Shown here: positions 1-8,630 of the stretch, one piece after another
Layout of the letters: each line of letters opens with the position of its first letter
How positions within the stretch are numbered: position 1 is the stretch's first letter
Origin: Pseudonocardia alaniniphila
GTDB lineage: Bacteria; Actinomycetota; Actinomycetes; Mycobacteriales; Pseudonocardiaceae
Assembly (NCBI RefSeq): GCF_022524485.1
Contig: NZ_JAKXMK010000024.1
Coordinates: forward strand, 1-64,000
Direction of reading: 5' to 3'
Length of the DNA: 64,000 nucleotides
Program-made: the position numbers and the translations under genes
Notes under the pieces: generated by a model
The model's input: only the letters and a program-made list of their open reading frames with translations
Database searches by the model: none
Told to the model about the DNA's origin: nothing

Positions 1-52
1 GCCAGAAGGCGTGGTCTGTGGTCTCGGTGTCGGCTGTGCGTCCGTTGGTCAT
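1..52 (-). CDS. 5' end of an unidentified gene, cut by the window edge
   Basis: Only the first 17 codons lie in the window, reading MTNGRTADTETTDHAFW on the minus strand. The start is supported by a strong GGAGGAGAA ribosome binding site at about 61-70. An in-frame GTG at 59-61 is an alternative start but sits too close to that site. The peptide is too short to recognise a family. It is transcribed away from the DsbA-like gene to its right, so a divergent promoter should lie between about 70 and 270. Confidence 0.55.
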   Translation of the reverse strand, partial: MTNGRTADTETTDHAFW

Positions 53-276
53 CGTGCTCACTTCTCCTCCAGATGTTCGCGATCTTCGAGATATGCGGAC
101 TTCTCCACGAATCGTGATCATTTGCCGGGATCGTGCATCTGTGGCAGCGTCTCTTCCCCGCCGTGGCGGTCGCACCCGTGAAAGTCCCGGAGCGATGCCC
201 CGGGGGTGGGCCCCGTGTCGCGGGACCCGGGGTTGAGCTGACGCGGAGGCGTGTCACCCGCGCTTCCGGCGCATCA

Positions 277-822
277 TTGGAGGTCACGATCGTTCTCGAC
301 CCCCCGATGGGGACGTACGACCACCTGCAGGGCGTACTCAGCGTGGAGTTCTCACTCCTCGAGTACGGCGATTTCGAGTGCCCGTACTGCCGCAGCGCGG
401 CCCCCGTGATCCGAGAGCTGAGGGAGCGTCTCGGCGAGCGCATGGTCTTCGGGTTCCGCCACTTCCCGCTGGCCGAGATACATCCCTTCGCCCTGCCGGC
501 CGCCCTCGCGTCGGAGGCTGCGGCCGTCAAGGGCCGGTTCTGGCCGATGTACGACCGGCTCATCTCGGGTGACGAGCCGCGGCTACGGCAGGAGGACCTG
601 CGCCGCTACGCGGAGGAGATCGGCATCCCGCCGGAGCACGTGGTGTGGCCCGCCACCCAGTTCGTGGAGGACCGGGTGGAGGCCGATTTCAACTCGGGTG
701 TCCGCAGTGGGGTGCGGGGCACACCCACGCTGTTCGTCAACGGAAAGCGGTACCACGGGACCGTGTCCGTCGGCGACCTGCTGACGGCGATCGAGAAGTC
801 CGCCGGGCACGCCGAGAAATAG
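277..822 (+). CDS. DsbA-family thioredoxin-like protein
   Basis: This is a thioredoxin-fold protein of the DsbA family (DSBA_Thioredoxin_4 type). A CPYC redox motif lies at about residues 35-38 in the block EYGDFECPYC, and the conserved cis-proline loop RGTPTLFVNG follows near the C-terminus. No signal peptide is visible, so it is probably cytoplasmic, like the stand-alone or NhaA-fused DsbA domains common in actinomycetes. The start is uncertain. TTG at 277 fits the usual N-terminus of the family, ATG at 307 would give a shorter protein, and an upstream ATG at 133 would add an arginine- and proline-rich extension unlike any DsbA. No clear ribosome binding site decides it. Substrates are unknown; dithiol/disulfide exchange is inferred from the motif. 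Confidence 0.75.
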   Translation: MEVTIVLDPPMGTYDHLQGVLSVEFSLLEYGDFECPYCRSAAPVIRELRERLGERMVFGFRHFPLAEIHPFALPAALASEAAAVKGRFWPMYDRLISGDEPRLRQEDLRRYAEEIGIPPEHVVWPATQFVEDRVEADFNSGVRSGVRGTPTLFVNGKRYHGTVSVGDLLTAIEKSAGHAEK

Positions 823-919
823 CGAGCCGACGCGGAAAACCGAACCGCACGATTCGAGAAGAATTCCTGGCCGAGATCACTTGTTGTGCCGGCTGGATCA
901 TGGTCATACGCTCTCGATC

Positions 920-1393
920 ATGCCTCGGCACATTCTCGTGGCGGCCTCCCGGCGCCTTCTCGGCCCATGGAGAGAGATCGTCACGATTCGACACGCCGCT
1001 GTTGTGTGCATGGTCGTGGCGGTGATGCTGTGGATTACGTCGGCCGCCGCCGCCACGACACCCACACCGGCTGCCACGACATGGGAGTCCGACAAGCGCA
1101 CCGAGCTGTTCTTCGGCGGCACCAGGCGGGACGACAGTGCGATCACGCCCGCGGAGTTCGAGATGTTCCTCGACAAGGACGTGACACCCGCCTTCCCCGA
1201 GGGCCTGACCTGGCTGCCCGTCCATGGCCAGTGGATGGGCGGCAAGCAGGACTCCTACCTGCTGATCCTGCTGTACCCGGACGACAACCGGCGGGCCGAC
1301 CAGGACATCGAGGAGATCCGGTCCGACTACAAGAGCCAGTTCGGGCAGGAGTCCGTGCTCCGCGCGGACAGCACCGAGCGCGTCTCGTTCTAG
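920..1393 (+). CDS. Secreted DUF3574-family protein
   Basis: After a basic start (MPRHILVAASRR) there is a hydrophobic segment, AAVVCMVVAVMLWITSAAAA, that ends in an Ala-rich signal-peptidase-like site. The mature part contains the features I associate with DUF3574: ELFFGG, a TPAEFEMFLDKDVTPAFP block, a LTWLPVHGQW segment and a C-terminal ESVLRAD...VSF. The protein is probably exported or membrane-anchored and about 130 residues when mature. The function of DUF3574 proteins is not established. ATG at 920 is preferred over 881 because it places the basic residues directly before the hydrophobic core; ATG at 1010 would leave only a minimal signal peptide. It stands alone between a DsbA-like gene and a convergent gene. 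Confidence 0.7.
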   Translation: MPRHILVAASRRLLGPWREIVTIRHAAVVCMVVAVMLWITSAAAATTPTPAATTWESDKRTELFFGGTRRDDSAITPAEFEMFLDKDVTPAFPEGLTWLPVHGQWMGGKQDSYLLILLYPDDNRRADQDIEEIRSDYKSQFGQESVLRADSTERVSF

Positions 1394-1431
1394 GGACGGA
1401 TCTTCGGTGCTCCTGGTCGCGCCCGGGCGCT

Positions 1432-1812
1432 CTATCGGCGGTCGCGCCGGCTGAATTCTTCGAGAAGGCTGAACGCGGCGGGCCGGACAGCGGCGATGAC
1501 CTCGCCGTACTCGGAGATCTCGCTCATGAGCCGGGACACGTCGGGATTGCGGGGGGAGGCCCACGTGGTGGTGTTGCCGTCGACGAAGCAGACGATGTCG
1601 TAGTCGGCGCAGTCGCGATCGGACCGGTCGCGATCGGACCGGTCGTGATCGGACCGGTCGCGATCGGTTCCCCGCGATCGGTCTCCGACGCGGGTGACAT
1701 CCACGGTCCAGCCCTCTGCGGTGAAGACGGACAACGGATCGTTGCCGCCGCCGTCCGCCGGGGCCGCGGTGAGGACGAGGAGGGCTCGGTGGGGTCGTTG
1801 TGGTGTCGTCAT
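1432..1812 (-). CDS. Short DJ-1/PfpI-like protein with an internal RSDRD repeat
   Basis: The reading frame starts at ATG 1812, eight bases after an AAGGA box, and gives 126 residues. It opens with RALLVLTAAP and a GWTVDVTRVG strand, then has DYDIVCFVDGN and GEVIAAVRPAAFSLL. That order resembles the first half of a DJ-1/PfpI-type glutamine-amidotransferase-like fold. It is much shorter than the usual 190-230 residues, and I do not see the nucleophile-elbow cysteine motif. Between the second strand and DYDIV lies a low-complexity stretch, RSDRD repeated four times, encoded by a perfect-to-near-perfect 15-bp tandem repeat. It may be a degraded or miniaturised paralogue. It converges on the DUF3574 gene with 38 bp between stops. 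Confidence 0.5.
   Translation of the reverse strand: MTTPQRPHRALLVLTAAPADGGGNDPLSVFTAEGWTVDVTRVGDRSRGTDRDRSDHDRSDRDRSDRDCADYDIVCFVDGNTTTWASPRNPDVSRLMSEISEYGEVIAAVRPAAFSLLEEFSRRDRR
1612..1671. repeat. 15-bp tandem repeat inside the DJ-1-like gene (4 units)
   Basis: Four consecutive 15-bp units (1612-1626, 1627-1641, 1642-1656, 1657-1671) of the form GTCGCGATCGGACCG, with one C-to-T change in the third and two changes at the end of the fourth. Because the unit is five codons, length changes would keep the frame. It encodes the RSDRD/RSDHD run in the minus-strand protein. Confidence 0.85.
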
Positions 1813-2171
1813 GGGCGGTCCTTCTGTCAGTGCTCCGGAGACCGGATCACGTGAGGCCTGTCCGGTGGTCCTGGATCTTCCGTCCGAACAAACCACTGAC
1901 GTGCCGTTTCGCTCGTTCGAGCCTGACCGGGTGATAGAGGAGATCGGACCCGGAGAGTCACTGGTTGCCCTACCGGTCGCACCCGGGGTTGACCCCGGGC
2001 ATCCCGGGGTTAGGCATCTCGAATGATCCGATGCGTAATCTGATCGAGAGGCCGGGCATACGCCGCTCGATTGGTAGGAAATACCCGATGGAGAGCCTAC
2101 GGCGCGATCCGGACGAATTTCCGTCTGGTGTGGCGGAAGTATCGGCGAATTGTGGTTGCTCCGTTCGACGT
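1813..2171. other. Intergenic region before the ABC transporter operon
   Basis: I see no convincing gene here. The stretch must hold the divergent promoters for the DJ-1-like gene and the polyamine-type transporter operon. A compact hairpin lies at 1982-1999: 7-bp arms CCCGGGG/CCCCGGG around TTGA, followed by another CCCGGGG at 2003. It has no T-run, so it may act on transcript structure or as a protein site rather than as a terminator. Confidence 0.5.
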
Positions 2172-3344
2172 ATGGTGGAGGCGGTAATACACTCGCGATC
2201 TGTGTTGCTTTCACGGCGGTCCGTAGTCTCGCCGGACCGATCCGGTTCGGGCGCGTGGGCCAGGGCGGGCGGTGGCGCGGAGCTGCGCAGTGTGTCGAAG
2301 AGATATCCGGGTGTCGAGGCGCTCGTCGATTTCGATCTGAGGGTTGCCGAGGGCGAGTTCGTTGCGCTCGTCGGGCCGAGCGGGAGTGGCAAGACGACCG
2401 CGATGCGTTTGCTGGGCGGGTTCGAGCGGCCGGATTCCGGAAGCGTCTGGATCGGCGGTCGTGACGTCACGTGGTTGCCCCCGCAGAAGCGCGAGGTCAA
2501 CACCGTCTTCCAGAACTACGCGCTGTTTCCTCACCTCTCCGTGGCCGAGAACATCGGATACGGCCCGAGGCTGCGTGGGGTGAAGGCCAGGGAGAGGCGC
2601 GCCTTGGTCGCCGGGCTCCTGCAGCTCGTGCAGCTCGAGGGTGTGCAGGAGCGGCGGCCTGCCGAGCTGTCGGGTGGCCAGCAGCAGCGGGTCGCCATCG
2701 CACGGGCTCTCGCGAACGAGCCGGCTGTGCTGCTCCTCGACGAGCCGCTGGGTGCGCTGGACTCCCGGCTGCGCGGGGATCTGCAGATCGAGTTGCGCAG
2801 GATCCACCGGGAGCTGGGCACGAGCTTCGTCTATGTCACACACGACCAGGACGAGGCCTTCGCCCTCGCCGACCGCGTCGTGGTCGTGCATGCGGGCCGC
2901 GTGGAGCAGCAGGGCAGCCCCGCCGAGATCTACGACGGCCCCGCGACGCTCTGGGCGGCGCGCTTCATCGGCGCGCAGAACTTCGTGACCGGACGGGTCG
3001 ACGCCGTCCGCGGCTCGCGGTGGAGCATCGCCACGGACGTCGGGTTCCTGCATGCCGAGCACGCACACGGAACCCTCGCCGTGGGCGAGCCTGTCGTCGT
3101 CGCGGTGCGCCAGGAGCGGGTGGCGATCGAACCGAGCCCATCCTCCGCGGTGGACAACGCCGTGCCCGTGCGGGTGAACGAGGTCGTCGAAGTGGGTCCT
3201 GAGCTGCGGGTATCGGCGTCGACGCCCGGTGGCACGGCCTTTGTCAGCACAGCCCCGAGGTGGGGCAGCCACCAGAACCCCGGTGTCGGTGATGACGTGG
3301 TGGCCCATTGGCCCGCCGCGTCGGCGCACGTCTATCCCTCGTGA
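2172..3344 (+). CDS. potA: Spermidine/putrescine-type ABC transporter ATP-binding protein
   Basis: This is the ATPase of a PotABCD-type importer. It has Walker A GPSGSGKTT, a Q-loop in VFQNYALFPH, the signature LSGGQQQRVAIARAL, Walker B VLLLDEPLGALD and the switch His in VYVTHDQDEA. A C-terminal TOBE-like domain follows the typical GSPAEIYDGP linker. ATG 2172 gives 390 residues. No strong ribosome binding site precedes it, and GTG 2175 or 2202 are alternatives; starts further upstream would add about 70 residues unlike the family. It is first in an operon with the binding protein and two permeases. The family usually carries polyamines, but related systems move other organic cations, so the substrate is inferred. 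Confidence 0.9.
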   Translation: MVEAVIHSRSVLLSRRSVVSPDRSGSGAWARAGGGAELRSVSKRYPGVEALVDFDLRVAEGEFVALVGPSGSGKTTAMRLLGGFERPDSGSVWIGGRDVTWLPPQKREVNTVFQNYALFPHLSVAENIGYGPRLRGVKARERRALVAGLLQLVQLEGVQERRPAELSGGQQQRVAIARALANEPAVLLLDEPLGALDSRLRGDLQIELRRIHRELGTSFVYVTHDQDEAFALADRVVVVHAGRVEQQGSPAEIYDGPATLWAARFIGAQNFVTGRVDAVRGSRWSIATDVGFLHAEHAHGTLAVGEPVVVAVRQERVAIEPSPSSAVDNAVPVRVNEVVEVGPELRVSASTPGGTAFVSTAPRWGSHQNPGVGDDVVAHWPAASAHVYPS

Positions 3345-3360
3345 TGAACGGTAGTCCTCG

Positions 3361-4506
3361 ATGACCTTGCGCGACCGGAGAGGCAACGGGCCGACCGCCC
3401 GTTCCGCCTCCTCACTTCGGCTGACCCGCCGCAGCTTCCTCGGTGCCGCCGGAGCTCTGTCGGCCACCGCGTTCCTCTCCGCCTGTGGCGGCTCGGGTGG
3501 CGGTTCGGGTGGCAGCACTGCCCAGGCGTCGGAGATCGACATCTACAGCTGGGCCAACTACTTCGCTCAGAACAACCTGGCCGGCTTCACGTCGGCGACC
3601 GGTATCACGCCGAAGATCAGCACCTACGACTCCAACGACACGCTCTCGGCCAAGCTCAACAGCCCGGCGGGCACGGGGTTCGACCTCGTCATCCCGACGT
3701 CCGGATGGATTTCCGAGTACGCCTCCCGTGGCCTGATCCAGAAGATCGATCAGGGCAGGGTCGACCTGTCCGCGCTCGATCCCGCGCTGCTGAACCGGGA
3801 GTACGACCCGCACAACCAGTACTCGATCCCGAAGGACTGGGGGGTGTACGGCGTCATCTACGACCCGCGTGCGGTGGGCGGGGACATCACGTCGTGGCAG
3901 GACTTCCTCGACGCCGGTGAACGCCCCGGTGTGCAGGGCAAGATCCGGTTGGCCACCTCGGGATGGGAGAACGTGGCGATCGCGCTTTGGGCCAACGGCG
4001 AGGACTGGAACACCACTGATCAGTCGGTGATCCGGGCCGGCGGCGAGCGCATGAAGGACTGGGTCACCAAGACGAAGCCGCAGTTCACGAGCGCCAATGT
4101 CGATCAGATCGTCAACGGGTCGATCGTGCTGGCTGTGCACGACCAGTCGGGAGCGCGGCGTGCGATCGAGCAGAACCCCGCGCTGCGCTGGGCGGTTCCT
4201 GCTCCGACGAGCGAACTGTGGGTCGACTGCTATGTGATCCCGAAGGGCGCCCCGCACGTCGACGCGGTCTACAAGTTCCTCGACTACGAGCTGACGGAAA
4301 ATGCGCAGATCACCGACACCCGGTTCATCGGCTACCCCACAGCGCTCGCCGGCCTGCGCGACAAGCTGCCCGCCGGCACCGACAACGTCGATCTCATCTT
4401 CGGTGGTCCCGGGGTGGACCTGTCGAAGCTCAGCACCTTCGTCGTGAACCCGGACACCGTGCCGATCTACCAGGACATCCAGACCGAGCTACATGCGCTG
4501 TCCTGA
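3361..4506 (+). CDS. potD: Polyamine-type ABC transporter substrate-binding lipoprotein
   Basis: This is a periplasmic-type binding protein of the PotD/PotF class, 381 residues. The N-terminus combines a twin-arginine motif (LTRRSFLG) with a lipobox (LSAC), so export by Tat and lipid anchoring at that Cys are likely. The mature part begins with a Gly/Ser linker and EIDIYSWANYF, typical of PotD, and contains IPKDWGVYGVIYD and WAVPAPTSELWVDCYVIPKGAP. It lies 16 bp after the ATPase gene and overlaps the first permease gene by 14 bp, which supports translation coupling. Substrate specificity cannot be read from the sequence. Confidence 0.9.
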   Translation: MTLRDRRGNGPTARSASSLRLTRRSFLGAAGALSATAFLSACGGSGGGSGGSTAQASEIDIYSWANYFAQNNLAGFTSATGITPKISTYDSNDTLSAKLNSPAGTGFDLVIPTSGWISEYASRGLIQKIDQGRVDLSALDPALLNREYDPHNQYSIPKDWGVYGVIYDPRAVGGDITSWQDFLDAGERPGVQGKIRLATSGWENVAIALWANGEDWNTTDQSVIRAGGERMKDWVTKTKPQFTSANVDQIVNGSIVLAVHDQSGARRAIEQNPALRWAVPAPTSELWVDCYVIPKGAPHVDAVYKFLDYELTENAQITDTRFIGYPTALAGLRDKLPAGTDNVDLIFGGPGVDLSKLSTFVVNPDTVPIYQDIQTELHALS

Positions 4507-5377
4507 TCCGGCGCCCCGCCGCCTGCGGGGGAGCGGGGCCGCTGTGCTGCCCCATCTGCTGGCCGCCGCGCCCGGGCTGTGGCTCACGGTCGTCTTCGTG
4601 GCACCACTGCTGGTGACCGTCGTCCTGTCCTTCGCCCACGCCGGCTTCGGCGAAGTGACCCTGGGCTTCACGCTCGACAACTATCGGATTGCGCTGAGCG
4701 GTCTGTACGCGCAGACCTTCGTACAGACGGTCGTGCTCGCCGTGGGCTGCAGCGCCCTCAGCGTGCTGCTGGGCATGCCGATCGCCTACTTCATCGCCCG
4801 GCACGCGGGACGGTTGGCCGGCCCGCTGCTGGCGGCGATCCTGCTGCCGTACTTCTCGAGCTTCCTCATCAGGGTGCTGTCGTGGCAGGTCATCCTCGCA
4901 AGCGGGGGCCCGGTCGACGTGGTCCTCCACTCGGCAGGCCTGCTGCACGCGCCGCTGGACCTCGTGGGCACCCGCACACCGGTGGTCATCGGCATCGTCT
5001 ACGGCTACCTCCCGATCGCCGTCCTCCCGCAGTACGTGGTCTTCTCCCGCATCCCGCTGTCGACCACGGATGCGGCGGCCGATCTCGGGGCGGGGTCATG
5101 GCGCCGGTTCACCTCGGTGGTGCTGCCGCTCGCGCGACCCGGGGTGGCCACCGCCGCGCTCCTGACGGCCGTGCCGATGCTGGGCGAACTGGTGGTGCCA
5201 CAATTGCTCGGCGGCGGCCGCGGCCTGCTGCTCGGGCAACTCGTGCAGTCGCAGTACGTCCAGTCCCAGAACTACGCGCTGGGTTCGGCGATCGCCGTGC
5301 TGATCCTGGCGGCGGTCGGCGTGCTGGTCGCCCTCCTGCTGCGCCTGACTCGCGGCTTCGACGAATCGCCGCCATGA
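4493..5377 (+). CDS. potB: Polyamine-type ABC transporter permease, PotB class
   Basis: This is a 294-residue inner-membrane permease with about six hydrophobic segments. The coupling-helix (EAA) region is visible as TTDAAADLGAGSWRRFTSVVLPLARPGV. It pairs with the PotC-class permease whose start codon overlaps its stop (ATGA at 5374-5377). The start at 4493 overlaps the binding-protein gene by 14 bp. As in PotB relatives, a long periplasmic loop lies between the first two membrane segments. Confidence 0.88.
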   Translation: MRCPDPAPRRLRGSGAAVLPHLLAAAPGLWLTVVFVAPLLVTVVLSFAHAGFGEVTLGFTLDNYRIALSGLYAQTFVQTVVLAVGCSALSVLLGMPIAYFIARHAGRLAGPLLAAILLPYFSSFLIRVLSWQVILASGGPVDVVLHSAGLLHAPLDLVGTRTPVVIGIVYGYLPIAVLPQYVVFSRIPLSTTDAAADLGAGSWRRFTSVVLPLARPGVATAALLTAVPMLGELVVPQLLGGGRGLLLGQLVQSQYVQSQNYALGSAIAVLILAAVGVLVALLLRLTRGFDESPP

Positions 5378-6252
5378 CGAGCGTCCGGTCCACCCGCACG
5401 GCCCTGGGTGTCGTCTGCGCCCTCGGGCTCGCCGTGCTGTACCTGCCGCTGCTCGTCTCCGTCCTCTACTCGTTCAACGTGGGCGTCGACGGCAAGCAGA
5501 CCGCTCGTCTCACGGGCTGGTCGCTCGGGGCCTACGCCGACGCGTGGCAGGACGATTCGCTCCGCACAGCGGCACTCACCGGGCTCCAGGTCGCCCTCGT
5601 GGTGGCGGCCGTCTCCGGCCTGCTGGGCTCCGTATGGGGCTACTCGATGGTGCGCCATCCATCGGCACGGGTGCGCCGGGTGCTGGCCGGCCTGGCGTAT
5701 CTGCTGGTCATCATGCCCGAGGTCGTGCTCGCCATCTCGCTGCTGCAGTTCGCCGGCAGGGTCGGCATCCCGCTCGGCTTCCTGACCCTGGCCGCCGCGC
5801 ACACCCCGGTGACGATGGTGGTCGTCGCGCTCATCGTCCGGGCACGGGTGCTCACGCTCGATCGCCGGCTCGAGGATGCGGGGCGCGATCTGGGCGCGTC
5901 CGAGCTGCGGATCCTCGGCGACATCGTCGCTCCCGCCCTGCTACCGGCCGTGCTGACCGGCACCGTGCTGGCCTTCACCTTCTCCTTTGACGACCTCGTC
6001 ATCTCGGCCTTCCTGACGACACCGTCCGTGAACACGCTGCCGGTGTACCTCTACAGCAGCCTCAACTACGGCACGACGCCCGCGGTCTACGCAGCCACCA
6101 CGGCCGTGCTCGCGCTCACGATCGTTGCACTCGCCGTCGCGGGCCTCCTTCACCGCCGATCAGCCCGGCGGCGGCCGCGGGCGCTGCTGGTCCCGGGCGA
6201 TTCGCGTATGGATGCGCGCCAACCTCTGCCGGCGAGCCGCCTGTCCGCATAA
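5374..6252 (+). CDS. potC: Polyamine-type ABC transporter permease, PotC class
   Basis: This is a 292-residue permease with about six membrane segments. The EAA region reads EDAGRDLGASELRILGDIVAPALLP, and SFDDLVISAFLTTPSVNTLPVYLYS is typical of PotC. ATG 5374 overlaps the stop of the PotB gene, a standard translationally coupled arrangement, so the four genes form one operon. The last 25 residues are basic and non-conserved in style. Confidence 0.88.
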   Translation: MTSVRSTRTALGVVCALGLAVLYLPLLVSVLYSFNVGVDGKQTARLTGWSLGAYADAWQDDSLRTAALTGLQVALVVAAVSGLLGSVWGYSMVRHPSARVRRVLAGLAYLLVIMPEVVLAISLLQFAGRVGIPLGFLTLAAAHTPVTMVVVALIVRARVLTLDRRLEDAGRDLGASELRILGDIVAPALLPAVLTGTVLAFTFSFDDLVISAFLTTPSVNTLPVYLYSSLNYGTTPAVYAATTAVLALTIVALAVAGLLHRRSARRRPRALLVPGDSRMDARQPLPASRLSA

Positions 6253-6290
6253 CGTCGCGGCCATCCGTGACGCCGCATGAGGAGGCAGAG

Positions 6291-6362
6291 ATGACGACTT
6301 TCACCGACGAGCGAGCGGCCGATGCGCGGGATTCCGTTGTCGAGCCGAGACGGCGATCATGA
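6291..6362 (+). pseudogene. 23-codon leader ORF, probable frameshifted N-terminus of the following gene
   Basis: An ATG at 6291 has the best ribosome binding site in the area (GAGGAGGCAGAG just upstream). It opens a 23-codon frame, MTTFTDERAADARDSVVEPR and three more residues, whose stop overlaps the ATG of the molybdopterin subunit at 6359. The peptide looks like the polar N-terminus expected before the MIGQALNRVEGPLKVTG motif, but it is one frame off. Either a single-base indel has split the original gene, or this is a translated leader that couples translation to the enzyme gene. Confidence 0.5.
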
Positions 6363-8596
6363 TGATCGGGCAGGCACTCAACCGCGTCGAGGGCCCGTTG
6401 AAGGTCACCGGAAAGGCCACCTACGCCTACGAACAGTGGGACGAGGGCGGCGTTTCGCCCCTCTACGGTTTCATCGTCGGCGCGACGATCGGCAAGGGCC
6501 GCATCACCCGGATCGACACCGCTCGCGCCGAGGCCTCGACCGGCGTGCAGATGGTGATGACCCATCACGACACACCGCCGGAAGGCAGCCCGGATCACTC
6601 CGCTCGCCTCGAGTTCTACCGGGCGTTTCCGGCGCTGAGCGGTCCCGATGTCCATCATTACGGGGAGCCGGTGGCCCTGGTTGTCGCCGCGACGTTCGAG
6701 CAGGCACGGGCAGCGTCACACCTGGTGGATGTCGAGTACGCCGCTGAGGCGGGCAGGTACGACTTCGCCGCGTTCCAGGATCAGGCGTACGCCCCGGCGA
6801 AGCTGGTTTTCGGGATGCCCGTCGACACCACGGTGGGTGATTTCGCTGCCGGGTTCGATGCCGCCGAGATCAAGCTCGACCAGCGATACACCACTCCGTA
6901 CGCGTTCTCTCTGCCGTTGGAGCCGCATGCGTGTCTGGCGGTGCCGCGGGGCGACGATCTGATCCTCTATCTCAGCACCCAGATCGTCGACGCGGCCCGT
7001 ACATCGATCGCAGCCACCCTGCAGATGGACGCGGAGCGGATTCACATCGTCACCCCGTACGTCGGCGGGGGATTCGGGTCCAAGCTGAGGATCCATTACG
7101 AGACGATCCTGGCGGCGTTGGCGGCCCGCGCGTTGTGCCGGCCGGTCAAGATCGCGCTGACCAGGCAACAGACCTTCCACCTCGTCAGCCTCCGTCCCAC
7201 GTCGAGCCAGCGGGTGCGCCTGGGCGCGGGACGGGACGGGCGGCTGGTCGCGATCGCCCACGAGGCCACGATGCACACCAGCCCCGAGGCGGAGTTCGTC
7301 GAGGCGACCGCCGTCACGACGCGCAGCCTCTACGCCGCGCCGGACCGGTTGACGAGCCACCTGATGGTCCCGCTGGATCTGGTGCGGGGTGAGTCCGTCC
7401 GGGCGCCGGGTGAGGCGCCGGGCCTGCTGGCGGTGGAGTCGGCGATGGACGAGCTGGCCCATGAGCTCGGCATGGATCCGGTGGAACTGCGGATCCTCAA
7501 CGAGCCCTCCGTCGATCCCGAGCGTGGTGTGCCCTACAGCGAGCGGAAGCTCGTGGAGTGCCTGCGGGAAGGCGCCCGGCGGTTCGGCTGGGAGCGCCGC
7601 AGCGCTGAGCCCGCGAGCGTGCGCGACGGCCAGTGGCTGGTCGGGTACGGCATGGCCACGGCCATTCGCCGACACTCCCAGACAACGGCCACGGCACGGG
7701 TCCGACTCGAAACCGACGGAACCGCCGTCGTCGAGTCGGACATGACGGATATCGGTACCGGTACCTACACGATCCTGACCCAGGTGGCGGCCGATGGACT
7801 GGGACTGTCTCCTGAGCGCGTGCGGGTCGAGCTCGGCTCGTCCGAGTTCCCGGTCAGCATGGGGTCGGGCGGGTCGTGGGGAGCAGGCAGTTCGAGCACC
7901 GCCGTCCACCGTGCCTGTGCGGCTTTGCGCGAGAAGGTGCTGGCCGCGGCGTGTGGCGATGCGGGCTCCTCGTTGCACGGCCGGGACGCAGCGGACGCGG
8001 TGTTCTCGGACGGCAGGGTGAGCATCGACGGCGCCTCCGAGGGGCTCCGCGAGATCGTCGACCGCCTCTACCCCGAAGGGATCGAGGCGGAGGGATCGGT
8101 TCGCTTCATGTCGGACGAGCCGAACTACCAGAAGTACGGGATCCACACCTACGGGGCACAGTTCGCCGAAGTGGGAGTCGACACCGACACCGGGGAGATC
8201 CGTATGCGCCGGATGCTGGGCGTGTTCTCCGCGGGCCGCATCCTCAACGCGAAGACCGCGCGTTCGCAGTTGGTCGGCGGCATGATCTGGGGCGTGAGCG
8301 CGGCCCTCGACGAGGAGGGCGTTGTCGATATGCGGAGCGGCGCGTTCATCAACGCGGATCTTGCGCAGTACCTCGTGCCCGTCCACGCCGACGTTCCCGA
8401 GGTGGACGCCGTCATGCTCGACGGATTCGACGACAAGGCCAACGCTCTCGGCGCGAAGGGCATCGGGGAGCTGGGAATCTGCGGAGCAGGCGCGGCCGTC
8501 GCCAACGCCGTCTTCAACGCCACCGGGGTGCGCGTGCGCGATTTCCCCATCACGATCGAGAAGGTGCTACCCGGCCTGCCGCAGATCGACGTCTGA
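6359..8596 (+). CDS. Xanthine dehydrogenase-family molybdopterin-binding subunit
   Basis: This is the large Mo-cofactor subunit of a xanthine dehydrogenase/aldehyde oxidase family enzyme, similar in size (745 residues) to the PaoC/YagR class. The a/b hammerhead domain comes first (about 15-120, RVEGPLKVTGKATYAYE). The Mo-binding parts include EPHACLAV, YVGGGFGSK, RAPGEAPGLLAVESAMDELA and the C-terminal KGIGELGICGAGAAVANAV, where Glu704 matches the catalytic base. It would hydroxylate an aldehyde or N-heterocycle. Its usual 2Fe-2S and FAD partners are absent on both sides; the pot operon precedes it and a convergent phosphatase gene follows. The partners must be encoded elsewhere, or the gene is an orphan. 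ATG 6359 has no good ribosome binding site of its own. Confidence 0.85.
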   Translation: MMIGQALNRVEGPLKVTGKATYAYEQWDEGGVSPLYGFIVGATIGKGRITRIDTARAEASTGVQMVMTHHDTPPEGSPDHSARLEFYRAFPALSGPDVHHYGEPVALVVAATFEQARAASHLVDVEYAAEAGRYDFAAFQDQAYAPAKLVFGMPVDTTVGDFAAGFDAAEIKLDQRYTTPYAFSLPLEPHACLAVPRGDDLILYLSTQIVDAARTSIAATLQMDAERIHIVTPYVGGGFGSKLRIHYETILAALAARALCRPVKIALTRQQTFHLVSLRPTSSQRVRLGAGRDGRLVAIAHEATMHTSPEAEFVEATAVTTRSLYAAPDRLTSHLMVPLDLVRGESVRAPGEAPGLLAVESAMDELAHELGMDPVELRILNEPSVDPERGVPYSERKLVECLREGARRFGWERRSAEPASVRDGQWLVGYGMATAIRRHSQTTATARVRLETDGTAVVESDMTDIGTGTYTILTQVAADGLGLSPERVRVELGSSEFPVSMGSGGSWGAGSSSTAVHRACAALREKVLAAACGDAGSSLHGRDAADAVFSDGRVSIDGASEGLREIVDRLYPEGIEAEGSVRFMSDEPNYQKYGIHTYGAQFAEVGVDTDTGEIRMRRMLGVFSAGRILNAKTARSQLVGGMIWGVSAALDEEGVVDMRSGAFINADLAQYLVPVHADVPEVDAVMLDGFDDKANALGAKGIGELGICGAGAAVANAVFNATGVRVRDFPITIEKVLPGLPQIDV

Positions 8597-8630
8597 TTCG
8601 ACGCGGCGCCTGGATCGAACTGCGTTCGTG

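Noticed and set aside
18..236. Short plus-strand ORF at the left edge
   Set aside because: It overlaps the divergent promoter region and has no ribosome binding site or recognisable sequence.
1694..2026. 110-codon plus-strand ORF opposite the DJ-1-like gene
   Set aside because: It spans the DJ-1-like gene's promoter and ribosome binding site in antisense and has no family features.
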